A program made the position numbers and the translations under genes. Positions 10,251 to 19,876 of a stretch of 64,000 bases of DNA are shown here, in pieces; within the stretch, counting starts at the first letter, position 1; every line of letters starts with the position of its first letter. This stretch comes from Kineothrix alysoides (GTDB lineage Bacteria > Bacillota > Clostridia > Lachnospirales > Lachnospiraceae). Below the pieces are notes generated by a model. That model was not told the origin of the DNA. It did not search any database and saw nothing but the letters and a program-made list of their open reading frames with translations. The stretch lies in assembly GCF_000732725.1 (NCBI RefSeq), contig NZ_JPNB01000002.1, positions 186,001 to 250,000 on the forward strand. Reading direction: 5' to 3'.

Positions 10251-13200
10251 TTACTCACCAAAAGACTCTACAAATTCAGCTTCTTCCTGTAACTCCAAAT
10301 CCATATCATCATCCAGTTCTTCCTCGTCGTCGGAGCTTACCAGCTCTCCGCTGTCCTCATCGAATTCCTGCTTCTGATATCCCATGGACTCCAATGGCTC
10401 CTTCTCATAATTATAGCCCTTGGAATCTCCTTCGATTTCGTAACGGTAATCCGTATCGCCGTAATCGATGGTCTCCATAATCTCGACCTCACTCTGATCC
10501 TCACGGAGTACGCGAACATCGAGTCCGAGAGATTGCAATTCTTTCAAGAGTACCTTGAAGGATTCAGGTATACCGGGTTCAGGTATATTATCGCCTTTAA
10601 TGATGGCTTCGTAGGTTTTTACACGTCCTACGACATCATCGGATTTTACAGTAAGAATCTCCTGAAGTGTATAGGATGCACCATATGCTTCCAAAGCCCA
10701 AACTTCCATTTCACCGAATCTCTGTCCGCCGAACTGCGCTTTACCACCGAGAGGCTGTTGCGTTACCAGAGAATAAGGTCCCGTAGAACGGGCATGAATC
10801 TTGTCATCTACCAAGTGGTGAAGCTTCAGGTAATGCATGTGACCGATGGTTACCGAGCTGTCAAAATATTCGCCGGTCCTTCCGTCGCGCAACCTTACTT
10901 TACCATCTCTGGAAATCGGAACTCCCTTCCAAAGCGCTCTATGGTCTCTGTTCTCGGATAAATATTCCATTACCTCAGGGAGCAGATCATTTTTATATTT
11001 TTTCTCGAAATCTTCCCACGTCATATTTACATAATCGTTGGCAAGATCAAGCGTATCCATAATATCGTTCTCGTTAGCGCCGTCGAATACCGGAGTCGCA
11101 ACGTTGAAGCCAAGCGCCTTCGCTGCAAGTGAAAGGTGAATTTCAAGTACCTGTCCAATGTTCATACGGGAAGGCACGCCCAAAGGATTGAGTACGATGT
11201 CAAGAGGGCGTCCATTGGGCAGATAAGGCATATCCTCTGCCGGAAGCACACGGGAAACAACACCTTTGTTACCGTGACGTCCTGCCATCTTATCACCTAC
11301 GGAAATCTTTCTCTTCTGAGCGATATAAATGCGCACCGCCTGATTTACGCCGAGAGACAGCTCGTCGCCGTTCTCTCTGGTGAACACCTTGGCATCTACG
11401 ACAATACCATATTCGCCGTGAGGCACCTTAAGGGAGGTATCCCTTACTTCTCTCGCCTTTTCGCCAAAAATCGCGCGAAGCAACCGTTCTTCCGCCGTAA
11501 GCTCCGTCTCTCCCTTAGGAGTAACCTTACCTACGAGAATATCTCCGGCACGAACCTCCGCACCGATCCTGATAATTCCTCTGTCATCCAGGTCCTTCAG
11601 CGCATCATCGCCCACGCCCGGTACGTCTCTCGTAATTTCTTCCGGTCCCAATTTGGTGTCGCGGGCTTCCGCTTCGTATTCCTCGATATGAACAGAGGTA
11701 TAAACGTCCTCCTGCACAAGTCTTTCGCTCAGAAGAACAGCATCTTCATAATTATAGCCTTCCCAAGTCATGAAGCCGATCAAGGGATTCTTGCCAAGTG
11801 CTAACTCGCCGTCCGCCGTGGAAGGGCCGTCTGCAATCACCTGACCTTTTTCCACATGGTTGCCCTTAAATACGATAGGCTTCTGATTGTAGCAGTTGGA
11901 TTGGTTACTTCTGGAGAACTTCGTAAGACGGTATTCATCTCTCTCACCATCATCGTAAGTCATCTTAATGAGTCTGGAAGATACATAATCCACGGTACCC
12001 GATTTTCTCGCAACGATACAAACGCCGGAGTCAACCGCTGCCTTCGGTTCCATACCCGTTCCTACGGCAGGGGCCTCGGTAGTCAAAAGAGGCACAGCCT
12101 GACGCTGCATGTTGGATCCCATGAGCGCACGGTTCGCATCGTCGTTCTCCAAGAAAGGAATGAGAGCCGTAGCAACTGAAAATACCATCTTAGGCGATAC
12201 GTCCATATACTCATACATAGCCTTGGGATATTCGGACGTCTCGTCTTTATAACGGCCGGAGACAGTATTTCTTATGAAATATCCCTTCTCGTCCAACGCT
12301 TCGTTGGCCTGAGCTACATGATAATTATCTTCTTCATCCGCCGTCATATAAACGACTGCATCCGTTACACGCGGATTCTCTGCGTCGGATCTATCGATAA
12401 TACGATAAGGAGCCTCCACAAAACCATATTCATTAATTCTCGCATAAGTAGCGAGAGAGTTGATCAGACCGATGTTAGGACCTTCCGGTGTCTCGATGGG
12501 GCACATTCTTCCATAATGGGAATAATGAACGTCGCGGACCTCGAATCCGGCACGATCTCTGGACAAACCACCAGGACCCAACGCTGAAAGACGTCTCTTA
12601 TGAGTGAGCTCGCCTAACGGGTTGTTCTGATCCATGAACTGGGACAACTGGGAGGAACCGAAGAATTCCTTCACAGCAGCCTGCACCGGCTTAATATTAA
12701 TGAGCACTTGCGGAGATACTTCTTCCGCATCGTGAGTCGTCATTCTCTCACGAACAACTCGTTCCAGTCTGGACAAACCGATTCTATACTGGTTCTGGAG
12801 CAGTTCTCCTACCGCTCTGATACGTCTGTTGCCCAAATGATCGATATCGTCATCGTTACCGATACCATATTCCAAATGGATATTATAATTAATAGAGGCA
12901 ATAATATCCTCTTTCGTAATATGCTTCGGTACAAGCTCGTGTACATTCTTCTTAAGCGCATCGGCAAGAGCTTCCGGATTTTCGCCATATTCTTCAAGAA
13001 TCTGCTCTAAAACAGGATAGTATACCAACTCGCTAATGCCAAGCTCTCTGGGATTGCAGTCCACGAAATTCGTAATATCCACCATCATATTGGAAAGAAC
13101 TTTAACATTCTTCTCTTCCGTCTGAATATATACATAAGGAACCGCTGCATTCTGAATAGCGTCGGCAAGCTGTGCCGTCGCTTTCGTACCGGCAGTCGCC

Positions 13201-14120
13201 AAAACTTCACCGGTGGTCACATCCACCACATCCTCAGCAAGAATGTGATGTCTGATTCTATTTTTTAATGCTAATTTTTTGTTGAATTTATATCTTCCAA
13301 CCTTCGCCAAATCATATCTTCTGGGGTCAAAAAACATTGCGGTAATCAAACTCTCCGCACTTTCTACGCTTAAAGGCTCTCCCGGACGAATCTTCTTATA
13401 TAACTCTAACAGACCCTCCTGATAGTTCTCAGCAGTGTCCTTGCCAAAGCTTGCTTCGATTTTAGGTTCATCACCGAAAAGCTCTCTTATCTCATCGTTG
13501 GTACCGACTCCCATCGCTCTGATCAATACAGTAATCGGCACTTTTCTTGTTCTATCTACACGTACATAAAAAACATCATTGGAATCAGTCTCGTATTCCA
13601 GCCATGCACCACGGTTAGGAATAACGGTGGAAGAAAACAGACGCTTACCGATCTTATCGTGTCCGATGGCATAATAGATGCCCGGAGAACGTACCAACTG
13701 GCTAACGATAACACGCTCCGCCCCGTTGATAACGAAGGTTCCCGTCTCAGTCATTAAGGGAAGATCTCCCATGAAAATCTCATGTTCACTGATTTCTTCC
13801 TTCTCTTTATTATAAAGACGAACCTTAACCTTTAACGGCGCCGCATAAGTTGAATCTCTTTCTTTGCACTTTTCAATAGAATATTTAACATCATCTTCAC
13901 ACAATTCGAAGCTGACGAATTCCAGACTTAAGTGTCCGCTATAATCCGCAATTGGAGATATATCGTCAAAGACTTCTTTTAAGCCTTCTGAGAGAAACCA
14001 TTTATAGGAGTCCTTCTGAACTTCTATAAGATTGGGCATCTCCAAAACCTCTTTTTGCCGTGAATAACTCATACGTATGTTCTTGCCTGAGGCAATAGGA
14101 CGTATTCTGTTCTTTTCCAT
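10251..14120 (-). CDS. rpoB: DNA-directed RNA polymerase subunit beta
   Basis: The beta subunit, 1289 residues from the ATG at 14120 (GGGGTG eight bases upstream; an in-frame extension to 14186 would run into the promoter). The rifampicin-binding region is wild type: '[22 protein letters not shown]' continues into '[11 protein letters not shown]', with the usual Asp, His and Ser. '[13 protein letters not shown]' and the C-terminal '[11 protein letters not shown]' clamp motif are present. A strongly acidic tail of about 35 residues ([17 protein letters not shown]) extends the C-terminus. The gene has a good promoter at 14189-14217 and lies downstream of an attenuator after rplL. Confidence 0.99.
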   Translation of the reverse strand: MEKNRIRPIASGKNIRMSYSRQKEVLEMPNLIEVQKDSYKWFLSEGLKEVFDDISPIADYSGHLSLEFVSFELCEDDVKYSIEKCKERDSTYAAPLKVKVRLYNKEKEEISEHEIFMGDLPLMTETGTFVINGAERVIVSQLVRSPGIYYAIGHDKIGKRLFSSTVIPNRGAWLEYETDSNDVFYVRVDRTRKVPITVLIRAMGVGTNDEIRELFGDEPKIEASFGKDTAENYQEGLLELYKKIRPGEPLSVESAESLITAMFFDPRRYDLAKVGRYKFNKKLALKNRIRHHILAEDVVDVTTGEVLATAGTKATAQLADAIQNAAVPYVYIQTEEKNVKVLSNMMVDITNFVDCNPRELGISELVYYPVLEQILEEYGENPEALADALKKNVHELVPKHITKEDIIASINYNIHLEYGIGNDDDIDHLGNRRIRAVGELLQNQYRIGLSRLERVVRERMTTHDAEEVSPQVLINIKPVQAAVKEFFGSSQLSQFMDQNNPLGELTHKRRLSALGPGGLSRDRAGFEVRDVHYSHYGRMCPIETPEGPNIGLINSLATYARINEYGFVEAPYRIIDRSDAENPRVTDAVVYMTADEEDNYHVAQANEALDEKGYFIRNTVSGRYKDETSEYPKAMYEYMDVSPKMVFSVATALIPFLENDDANRALMGSNMQRQAVPLLTTEAPAVGTGMEPKAAVDSGVCIVARKSGTVDYVSSRLIKMTYDDGERDEYRLTKFSRSNQSNCYNQKPIVFKGNHVEKGQVIADGPSTADGELALGKNPLIGFMTWEGYNYEDAVLLSERLVQEDVYTSVHIEEYEAEARDTKLGPEEITRDVPGVGDDALKDLDDRGIIRIGAEVRAGDILVGKVTPKGETELTAEERLLRAIFGEKAREVRDTSLKVPHGEYGIVVDAKVFTRENGDELSLGVNQAVRIYIAQKRKISVGDKMAGRHGNKGVVSRVLPAEDMPYLPNGRPLDIVLNPLGVPSRMNIGQVLEIHLSLAAKALGFNVATPVFDGANENDIMDTLDLANDYVNMTWEDFEKKYKNDLLPEVMEYLSENRDHRALWKGVPISRDGKVRLRDGRTGEYFDSSVTIGHMHYLKLHHLVDDKIHARSTGPYSLVTQQPLGGKAQFGGQRFGEMEVWALEAYGASYTLQEILTVKSDDVVGRVKTYEAIIKGDNIPEPGIPESFKVLLKELQSLGLDVRVLREDQSEVEIMETIDYGDTDYRYEIEGDSKGYNYEKEPLESMGYQKQEFDEDSGELVSSDDEEELDDDMDLELQEEAEFVESFGE

Positions 14121-14188
14121 TGACATTTCACCCCGTTCTTTATAATTTACTAAAAGTATCCACACCTTAACACAATAGTGCATCATCC

Positions 14189-14217
14189 ATTCTACTACAA
14201 GAATTTTGTATAGTCAA
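14189..14217 (-). promoter_or_regulatory. Sigma-A promoter of rpoBC
   Basis: TTGACT (14212-14217), a 17-base spacer and TAGAAT (14189-14194) lie on the minus strand about 70 bases before the rpoB ATG. Confidence 0.7.
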
Positions 14218-14248
14218 GAAATTTTTCAAAAAATTAAGACAAATGGAC

Positions 14249-14303
14249 TTTTTATATAATATAATAAAAAATCCTCAGAACTTCCTATTATATTATATAA
14301 AAA
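14249..14303 (-). promoter_or_regulatory. 18-bp perfect AT-only inverted repeat after the rplL hairpin
   Basis: TTTTTATATAATATAATA at 14249-14266 is exactly complementary to 14286-14303, with a 19-base loop. The right arm overlaps the T-tract of the rplL terminator, so the two RNA structures share the U-run. Confidence 0.7.
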
Positions 14304-14330
14304 CGGCGGTATCCGACTTTCGGATACCGC
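14299..14330 (-). terminator. Terminator/attenuator between rplL and rpoB
   Basis: A perfect 11-bp GC-rich stem (14306-14316 with 14320-14330) and a 3-base loop is followed on the minus strand by TTTTT. It lies 24 bases after rplL, the place where many bacteria attenuate transcription between ribosomal proteins and RNA polymerase subunits. Confidence 0.85.
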
Positions 14331-14354
14331 TGTATATCTTCTGGTAAAATACAA

Positions 14355-14732
14355 TTATTTAATTGTAACTTTAGCGCCTTCTGCTTCCAGTTTCGCTTTG
14401 ATGTCTTCTGCATCCTGCTTGGATGTAGCTTCTTTTACCATCTTCGGAGCAGTGTCAACTAAGTCTTTAGCTTCTTTCAAGCCAAGGCCTGTAGCTTCAC
14501 GTACAACCTTGATGACCTTAACCTTGTTAGGGCCTACTTCTGTAAGCTCAACATCAAATTCTGTCTTCTCTTCTTCTGCTGCTGCTTCGCCTGCACCTGC
14601 TGCTGCAACTACAACACCTGCTGCTGCGGACACACCGAATTCTTCTTCACAAGCTTTTACCAAATCATTTAATTCTAATACTGTTAACTCTTTAATAGCG
14701 TCAATAAGTTCCTGAGCTGTTAATTTTGCCAT
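14355..14732 (-). CDS. rplL: 50S ribosomal protein L7/L12
   Basis: L7/L12 forms the mobile stalk that recruits translation factors. The 125-residue product has the N-terminal dimerisation helices '[22 protein letters not shown]', an Ala/Gly/Glu-rich hinge and the conserved globular domain '[24 protein letters not shown]'. The start is the second of two close ATGs (14732), nine bases from GGAGG. It follows rplJ by about 60 bases in the same operon. Confidence 0.98.
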   Translation of the reverse strand: MAKLTAQELIDAIKELTVLELNDLVKACEEEFGVSAAAGVVVAAAGAGEAAAEEEKTEFDVELTEVGPNKVKVIKVVREATGLGLKEAKDLVDTAPKMVKEATSKQDAEDIKAKLEAEGAKVTIK

Positions 14733-14795
14733 TTTCATTTACCTCCATTATAATTTTGTAAGTTTCTTTTCATTTTTGTTTTCTGAATTTATTTC

Positions 14796-15452
14796 TTATT
14801 CAGCAGGAGCTTCTTCAACCGGAGCTGCTGCTTCTTCAGCCGGTGCTGCTTCTTCAGCCGGTGTCGCTTCCTCTGCTGCAGGTGCTGCTTCTTCAGCCGG
14901 TGTCGCTTCCTCTGTTGTTTCTACTGCCGGAGCTGCTTCTTCTGCTGCCGGTGTATCGCATGCGGATGCGCCGCCTTTTTCTGCCAGCTGGTTCATGACA
15001 CGAGCAAAGTTCGTGATAGGAGACTGGATGCTTCCAAGTAACTTGGAGAGCAGCTCTTCTCTTGAAGGAACTTTAGCGATTTCGGCAATGCCGTTCGCGT
15101 CGTATGCAGAGCCTTCAACTATACCGCCTTTGATCTCGAGCTTGGTTGCTTCCTTCGCAAACTTGCACAATACTCTTGCCGGTGCCGTAGCATCGCTTGT
15201 AGAGATAGCAATTGCACTGGGGCCCTCCAGATACGGAGCGAGTGCTTCGAAGTCCGTTCCCTTAAACGCGAAATTCATCATCGTGTTCTTGTAAACCTTG
15301 TAAGTAATTCCCTCTTCGCGAAGCTGCTTGCGAAGTCTTGTGTCCTGCTCTACCGTAAGTCCGCGGTAATCTACGAGCACTACTGACTGCGCATCTTTAA
15401 TGCTTGCGGAAATTTCTTCTACGACGGGTTGTTTCAATTCAACTTTTGCCAC
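14796..15452 (-). CDS. rplJ: 50S ribosomal protein L10 with a long Ala/Glu/Pro-rich C-terminal extension
   Basis: L10 anchors L7/L12 dimers to the ribosome. Residues 1 to about 165 match the normal protein ('VVLVDYRGLTVEQDTRLRKQLREEG', 'SREELLSKLLGSIQSP'). The 218-residue product then adds about 50 residues of repeats such as EEAAPA, EEATPA and EEAAAPVEE, encoded by near-identical 15-18 bp units at 14806-14952. The usual length is 165-175 residues. The L7/L12-binding helix precedes the extension. The gene is controlled by the L10 leader at 15515-15652. Confidence 0.97.
   Translation of the reverse strand: MAKVELKQPVVEEISASIKDAQSVVLVDYRGLTVEQDTRLRKQLREEGITYKVYKNTMMNFAFKGTDFEALAPYLEGPSAIAISTSDATAPARVLCKFAKEATKLEIKGGIVEGSAYDANGIAEIAKVPSREELLSKLLGSIQSPITNFARVMNQLAEKGGASACDTPAAEEAAPAVETTEEATPAEEAAPAAEEATPAEEAAPAEEAAAPVEEAPAE
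14806..14952 (-). repeat. Imperfect tandem repeats encoding the L10 tail
   Basis: Units of the type GCTTCTTCAGCCGGTG (plus-strand sense) recur with small changes across the 3' end of rplJ. The repeats keep the reading frame and give an acidic, proline-punctuated tail. Confidence 0.75.
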
Positions 15453-15514
15453 TTTTTTTACCTCCTTATAGATTTGTAAGGGCCTTAGCCCTCTTGTTGC
15501 CGATAGGAGTTTAT

Positions 15515-15652
15515 ATACATATAAAAAACCTCTCTGAAGACAGAAAGGTTTAAAGTCACATTACAGCATCAACTCTTCTCCTCGGTAGGCGATACACTTA
15601 CGCCGCAGGAACAGAAACTGTTCACATCCGGCACCTACTGTCTTCGGCACGG
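15515..15652 (-). promoter_or_regulatory. L10 leader RNA with attenuator (autoregulation of rplJL)
   Basis: The untranslated region before rplJ folds into the kink-turn-containing arrangement expected of the ribosomal-protein L10 leader: paired blocks around 'GCCGAAGACAGUAGGUGCCGG' and 'CUGCGGCGUAAG...CGCCUACCGAGG' (minus strand), ending in a terminator hairpin at 15521-15552 (AAACCUUUCUG / CAGAGAGGUUUUUU). In Firmicutes the L10-L7/L12 complex binds this leader and promotes termination. Boundaries are approximate. Confidence 0.85.
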
Positions 15653-15669
15653 TCAAAACGACCTTTATC

Positions 15670-15699
15670 AATATAATATACTTATGCTTATATTGTCAA
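15670..15699 (-). promoter_or_regulatory. Sigma-A promoter of rplJL
   Basis: A perfect TTGACA (15694-15699) and TATATT (15670-15675) with an 18-base spacer on the minus strand, just before the L10 leader. Confidence 0.7.
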
Positions 15700-15841
15700 G
15701 CACTTTTATCAATCTTTTCAACTTTTTCAGCCAGTCTTTTTTTCAATCTGCGCAATCTTCGTTTTCCACTCTTCGCTTGAATCTTCGTCTAAAAATTGAA
15801 GATCACTTTTCACTCAAGCATACTTCTTCAGAAAATCCTAT

Positions 15842-17107
15842 TTAATTAATATATCCTTCTTCGTCGATATTCACACCCGGAGAAATGGCTCGCATATAGG
15901 AAAGCACCCTTTCCTTTTCCGCCCCTTCTAACAAAGAAGTTTGGCAATCCTTTTGCAGGGCGGGGATGAACTTAAGACTTTTTAATCCATTCTCATTGAT
16001 GGCGGCCTTTACCAGACAAGTATCCACTTGCTTGGAGTTGAACCAAAAATTTCCAAGACTGTATACCACCGGAACTCCATCCACATATTGAATGGGCTGA
16101 AGGCAATGGGGATGATCTCCAATAATTAAATCCGCTCCCGCTTCCACGATCTTCGGTGCCTGATCCAGTTGGGCCCAATCTAACTGCTCCGTATTCTCCG
16201 TTCCCCAATGAATATATACTACCACGAAATCGCTGTTTTCCTTTGCCGCCTTTACCGCTTCCAAAAGGCCTTCGGGATTCCAACACCGGAATACTCCCGC
16301 AGAATTATCCGTAGCTCCTTTAGTATCTGGATTATCCAGCCTCTCGATCTGAGTGGCAGACAGATAGGCTATTTTTATATCATTTATAATGAAGTAGACA
16401 GGTTTTGCTGCCTCCTCCAGATTGCGGCCCGCTCCCACATATGGCATCCCAGCCTCTTTTAAGATATCCAGGGAATCCAGAAGCGCTGCTTCTCCATAAT
16501 CATACGCATGATTATTGGCAAGCGATACGATATCCACCCCCATATCATCCAAAAGGCTTACGGATTCAGGCCTTGCCCGAAAGGTAAACTGCTTCTCCGG
16601 TGTGGGCGTTCCTCTGTCGGAATAAGGGAACTCATTGTTCAGCATTAAAATATCCGCACTCTTCATTTCCTCCAGCAGCTTTGCCGATATGCTGTCATAG
16701 ATTCCATTTTTCCTCTGCAGCAGCTTTACCATAACGCTGTAACTTGGATCGAACAGTATATCTCCGCCGAAGGACAATGTCACCTCTTCTGCCGAAGCGG
16801 CCTCCTTAGCATAAATATTATTCAGAGCCATGTACTCTTTATCCGACAAAATTTCTCCGTATCGTCCGCTTATATTCAATGCTTCCTCCCTCGCCTCCGC
16901 TTCTTCCTCCGGTATTTTCTCCGAAAACATATGCGAAACGACCTCCGACAGGCCGGAGGGTGAAAGTGCTACTGCGTCCGCTTTTCCCACAACGGAATTA
17001 TATATCAATATTCCTGCAACACCGACAATAACCACTCCGGCAAAAGTTAACCAGAAGGTTAACAGAATATTCAGGAAATGTATTTTTCTTCTCCGGGTTT
17101 TCTTCAT
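15842..17107 (-). CDS. CapA/PgsA-family membrane-anchored metallophosphatase-like protein
   Basis: The 421-residue protein has one N-terminal membrane segment (about residues 11-37) after a basic tip, then an extracellular CapA domain. The calcineurin-like metal-site motifs are visible: GGD at 114-116, NNE at 157-159, NNH at 198-200, IHW at 299-301 and GDHPH at 330-334. Family members are associated with poly-gamma-glutamate synthesis or other envelope polymers, but no pgsB/capB or capC homologue lies nearby, so the substrate is unknown. The gene interrupts the ribosomal cluster between rplA and rplJ and has its own start region and ribosome binding site (AGGAGC). Confidence 0.85.
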   Translation of the reverse strand: MKKTRRRKIHFLNILLTFWLTFAGVVIVGVAGILIYNSVVGKADAVALSPSGLSEVVSHMFSEKIPEEEAEAREEALNISGRYGEILSDKEYMALNNIYAKEAASAEEVTLSFGGDILFDPSYSVMVKLLQRKNGIYDSISAKLLEEMKSADILMLNNEFPYSDRGTPTPEKQFTFRARPESVSLLDDMGVDIVSLANNHAYDYGEAALLDSLDILKEAGMPYVGAGRNLEEAAKPVYFIINDIKIAYLSATQIERLDNPDTKGATDNSAGVFRCWNPEGLLEAVKAAKENSDFVVVYIHWGTENTEQLDWAQLDQAPKIVEAGADLIIGDHPHCLQPIQYVDGVPVVYSLGNFWFNSKQVDTCLVKAAINENGLKSLKFIPALQKDCQTSLLEGAEKERVLSYMRAISPGVNIDEEGYIN

Positions 17108-17146
17108 TTATTACAAGCTCCTGTTGATTTTTATGACAATAATATA

Positions 17147-17152
17147 ATTATA
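17147..17152 (-). promoter_or_regulatory. Possible -10 box of the capA-like gene
   Basis: A perfect TATAAT preceded by TGTGT lies about 40 bases before the ATG on the minus strand. No good -35 box stands at the right distance. Confidence 0.4.
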
Positions 17153-17201
17153 ACACAATTAATTCCTTTTATAGAACAAGTACTTATTTTTATCGGACAA
17201 A

Positions 17202-17362
17202 AGTGTGCTTCGTACACTCTCGCGGCCAAATACTTTGGCTGCACAGCTTTTGTTCCGCGCGCGTAGCTGCGCATCGTTGGCCCGAAGGGCAACACGAGTG
17301 TTTATATCATAGGAGGCAATACCTTCACACGTTAAAGCAGCAAGGTCTTTCCTATGATATAA
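17202..17362. repeat. Multi-hairpin intergenic element between rplA and the capA-like gene
   Basis: This gene-free stretch is a chain of hairpins: AGTGTGC/GTACACT (17202-17218), GCCAAA/TTTGGC (17225-17239), GTTGGCCC-gaa-GGGCAAC (17276-17293), and a 13-bp perfect inverted repeat TTATATCATAGGA / TCCTATGATATAA at 17302-17314 and 17350-17362. No reading frame is convincing. It looks like a dispersed palindromic element; no second copy was seen in this window. Confidence 0.5.
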
Positions 17363-17397
17363 AAAGGCTGTCACACTAATCACTTAGTGCGGCAGCC
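17361..17397 (-). terminator. Terminator of rplKA
   Basis: A 14-bp stem with two mismatches (GGCTGtCaCACTAA against TTAGTGcGgCAGCC) is followed by TTTTT on the minus strand, 27 bases after rplA. Confidence 0.8.
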
Positions 17398-17423
17398 CTT
17401 GCAAACTCTATAAGCAACGTATA

Positions 17424-18113
17424 TTAGAACTTCGCTACGCTAACCTTTACGCCCGGTCCCATAGTGGAAGAAAGCGTAATGCTTCTTAAATACTGTCCCT
17501 TCAATGCTGACGGTTTTGCTTTTACAATAGCTTCCATCAATGCGCCAAAGTTCTGTGACAGCTGCTCTTCCGTAAAGGAAGCCTTGCCAACAGGTACGTG
17601 TATGATATTGGATTTGTCCAATCTGTACTCGATCTTACCTGCCTTGATATCATTAATGGCTTTGGTTACGTCCATCGTTACTGTTCCCGCTTTCGGGTTA
17701 GGCATTAAGCCCTTCGGTCCGAGAACCTTACCGAGACGTCCTACAACGCCCATCATGTCAGGGGTAGCAACAACAACGTCGAACTCTAACCAGCCTTCGT
17801 TCTGGATTCTGGGGATAAGCTCATCGCCGCCTACAAAATCAGCTCCTGCCGCTTCTGCTTCGGAAGCCTTATCTCCTTTTGCGAATACCAATACTTTTAC
17901 TTCTTTACCCGTACCGTTAGGTAATACAACGGCACCACGAATCTGCTGTTCTGCATGACGTCCATCGCAACCGGTTCTGATATGAACTTCGATGGTCTCA
18001 TCGAATTTTGCGGTAGCTGTCTTTTTTGCAAGAGCAATCGCATCCGCTGCTTCGTACTGAATGGAACGGTCTACCTGCTTTGCAGCCTCATTATATTTTT
18101 TTCCATGTTTCAT
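17424..18113 (-). CDS. rplA: 50S ribosomal protein L1
   Basis: L1 forms the ribosomal L1 stalk and can act as a translational repressor of its own operon. The 229-residue product has the family signature '[21 protein letters not shown]' in domain II and normal length. The start is the ATG at 18113, preceded by AGGAGG; a TTG two codons upstream is less likely. It is the last gene of rplK-rplA and is followed by a terminator. Confidence 0.98.
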   Translation of the reverse strand: MKHGKKYNEAAKQVDRSIQYEAADAIALAKKTATAKFDETIEVHIRTGCDGRHAEQQIRGAVVLPNGTGKEVKVLVFAKGDKASEAEAAGADFVGGDELIPRIQNEGWLEFDVVVATPDMMGVVGRLGKVLGPKGLMPNPKAGTVTMDVTKAINDIKAGKIEYRLDKSNIIHVPVGKASFTEEQLSQNFGALMEAIVKAKPSALKGQYLRSITLSSTMGPGVKVSVAKF

Positions 18114-18172
18114 TGTCAATTCCTCCTATGGTTCAATCGGCAATCATCATTGCCTCCCACTTTTACTTGTTA

Positions 18173-18598
18173 TTAATCTTCTACTGTAATGCCCATACTT
18201 CTTGCCGTACCTGCGATCATGCTCATAGCTGCTTCGAGAGAAGCTGCATTCAAATCAGGCAATTTCAGCTCAGCGATTTCTTTTACTTTGTCTTTGGAAA
18301 TCGTTGCCACCTTCGTCTTGTTAGGCACTGCCGAACCGGACTTAAGGTTGCATGCTTTCTTAAGAAGTACTGCTGCAGGCGGAGTCTTTGTAACAAAACT
18401 GAAACTTCTATCTGCATATACTGTAATAACAACGGGGATGATTGTATCTCCCTTATCCGCTGTTCTCGCGTTGAACTGTTTGGTAAATTCAACGATGTTG
18501 ACACCGTGCTGTCCGAGTGCAGGACCAACCGGTGGAGCCGGTGTTGCTTTTCCGGCAGGAATCTGTAACTTAATATATCCTTCTACTTTCTTTGCCAT
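18173..18598 (-). CDS. rplK: 50S ribosomal protein L11
   Basis: L11 binds 23S rRNA at the GTPase-associated centre. The 141-residue product begins '[35 protein letters not shown]' (the proline-rich signature in the N-terminal domain) and ends in the rRNA-binding domain '[16 protein letters not shown]'. AGGAGGTGCC precedes the ATG at 18598. In-frame codons reaching up to 18694 are non-conserved leader sequence. Confidence 0.98.
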   Translation of the reverse strand: MAKKVEGYIKLQIPAGKATPAPPVGPALGQHGVNIVEFTKQFNARTADKGDTIIPVVITVYADRSFSFVTKTPPAAVLLKKACNLKSGSAVPNKTKVATISKDKVKEIAELKLPDLNAASLEAAMSMIAGTARSMGITVED

Positions 18599-18629
18599 TT
18601 TGGCACCTCCTAAAATATTGTGGTCTGGC

Positions 18630-18668
18630 GCTTCATCCTCCGTTCGGCAAAAGCCGGCGGGATGATGC
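18630..18668 (-). promoter_or_regulatory. Structured rplK leader, candidate L1 feedback site
   Basis: The rplK 5' region folds into a long hairpin: GCTTCATCC (18630-18638) against GGATGATGC (18660-18668), topped by an inner CGGC/GCCG stem with an AAAA loop. In many bacteria L1 represses the rplK-rplA message by binding a leader that imitates its rRNA site. The structure is seen; its function is inferred from that precedent. Confidence 0.45.
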
Positions 18669-18753
18669 TCCCACTGCCCTGGAAAAATCCCCAAGACTTT
18701 TCATGTTACTGATTTATATTTCAATCGGAAAAGAAATTCCGACAAAATATCTC

Positions 18754-19269
18754 TTACATCCTTCTTACTTCTGCAAAGCCAATCTCGACCGGGGTCTCCC
18801 TGCCAAAAAGTTCTACATTGATCGTAGCCGTCTGTTTGCCGTAATCGATCCTCTGTACGACGCCCACCGTGTCCTTCCAAACTCCGGCGACGACTGCAAT
18901 CATATCTCCCTCTGCAAAATCCACAGAGATATTTTCCATTCGAATGCCAAGAGGCTTCATTTCTGCTTCCGTAAGCGGTACCGGTTTGCTTCCCGGACCT
19001 ACAAAGCCTGTAACACCTCTCGTATTCCTGACAACATACCAAGTGTCGTCGTTCATTACCATATTAATAAGAACATAACCCGGGAACATCTTTTTCTGGA
19101 CATTCTTCTTAGCGCCGTTCTTCATCTCTACGACGTCCTGCATAGGTACACGGACCTCCAGAATCTCTTCCTCCAGATGTCTGTTCTCGATTGTCTTCTC
19201 AATATTGGCTTTGACTTTATTCTCATACCCGGAATAGGTATGCACTACATACCAATTTGCCTCTGACAT
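18754..19269 (-). CDS. nusG: Transcription termination/antitermination protein NusG
   Basis: NusG couples RNA polymerase to pausing, termination and translation. The 171-residue protein has the N-terminal NGN domain ('WYVVHTYSGYENKVKANIE') and a C-terminal KOW domain ('GDMIAVVAGVWKDTVGVVQ'). It follows secE by 15 bases and precedes rplK, the conserved secE-nusG-rplKA order. Confidence 0.98.
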   Translation of the reverse strand: MSEANWYVVHTYSGYENKVKANIEKTIENRHLEEEILEVRVPMQDVVEMKNGAKKNVQKKMFPGYVLINMVMNDDTWYVVRNTRGVTGFVGPGSKPVPLTEAEMKPLGIRMENISVDFAEGDMIAVVAGVWKDTVGVVQRIDYGKQTATINVELFGRETPVEIGFAEVRRM

Positions 19270-19284
19270 TTATCCACCCTCACT

Positions 19285-19494
19285 CTACAACGTCGTCATG
19301 AAATCCACACCATACTGAATGATAAAATCAAGTACGGCAATAATTACTCCTACTACAACCGAGGCGCAGACAACTGCTGTAGACTGTTTGAGAAGTGCAT
19401 CCTTATCCGGCCATGTAATTTTCTTAAATTCAGTTTTTACACCTTTGAAAAAATCCGTCTTCGGTGCTTTATCTGTATTTGCGGAATCTCCCAT
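19285..19494 (-). CDS. secE: Preprotein translocase subunit SecE
   Basis: SecE is the small clamp subunit of the SecYEG channel. The 69-residue protein has the family pattern 'FFKGVKTEFKKITWPDKDALLKQS' before a single C-terminal membrane segment (about residues 40-64), the short one-helix form typical of Firmicutes. It stands between rpmG and nusG. Confidence 0.95.
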   Translation of the reverse strand: MGDSANTDKAPKTDFFKGVKTEFKKITWPDKDALLKQSTAVVCASVVVGVIIAVLDFIIQYGVDFMTTL

Positions 19495-19524
19495 ATTGTA
19501 CTCCTTTCAAAAATTACGGACCAA

Positions 19525-19674
19525 TTATTTAGTTTCTTTGTGCATAGTATGAGTCTTGCAGAATCTACAATACTTTTTTGTCTCCATTCTATCCGGATGT
19601 GCTTTCTTATCTTTTGTTGTATTGTAGTTACGCTGCTTGCATTCTGTACATGCCAATGTAATTCTTGTACGCAT
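19525..19674 (-). CDS. rpmG: 50S ribosomal protein L33, zinc-binding form
   Basis: This 49-residue gene reads [17 protein letters not shown]... to ...[15 protein letters not shown]. Two CxxC pairs (Cys9/12 and Cys36/39) mark the zinc-binding variant of L33. The ATG at 19674 follows GGAGG at a short distance, and the gene opens the rpmG-secE-nusG operon from the promoter at 19734-19762. Longer open frames overlapping it in another phase are not real. Confidence 0.95.
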   Translation of the reverse strand: MRTRITLACTECKQRNYNTTKDKKAHPDRMETKKYCRFCKTHTMHKETK

Positions 19675-19733
19675 ATATTTTTCCTCCAATTTTTGAGCAT
19701 AAAAAAAAGACCTAAAACTAATCTCGTTGGATA

Positions 19734-19762
19734 ACTATAACACAAGAAGCCCGCATCGTCAA
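19734..19762 (-). promoter_or_regulatory. Sigma-A promoter of rpmG-secE-nusG
   Basis: TTGACG (19757-19762), a 17-base spacer and TATAGT (19734-19739) on the minus strand, about 60 bases before rpmG. Confidence 0.75.
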
Positions 19763-19876
19763 CTGTTTAGAGAGGTTTTTGTCCTAATTTTTTAATTTAT
19801 TTTTTTAATTTGTTTTTATATGAAACTGTTATTAATATTTATATTTTTTATCCGATATATGTATCATGGCACAGAC

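Noticed and set aside
14776-15294. Long plus-strand open frame opposite rplJ, rich in Ala/Ser
   Set aside because: It is the antisense shadow of the Ala/Glu-rich L10 repeats; no ribosome binding site or family resemblance.
17202-17362. tRNA gene or riboswitch in the capA-rplA gap
   Set aside because: Several hairpins are present but no cloverleaf, no T-psi-C box and no known riboswitch core.
19437-19745. 102-codon minus-strand frame over rpmG
   Set aside because: The correct phase gives a perfect L33 with two CxxC pairs; this frame crosses the promoter and ribosome binding site.
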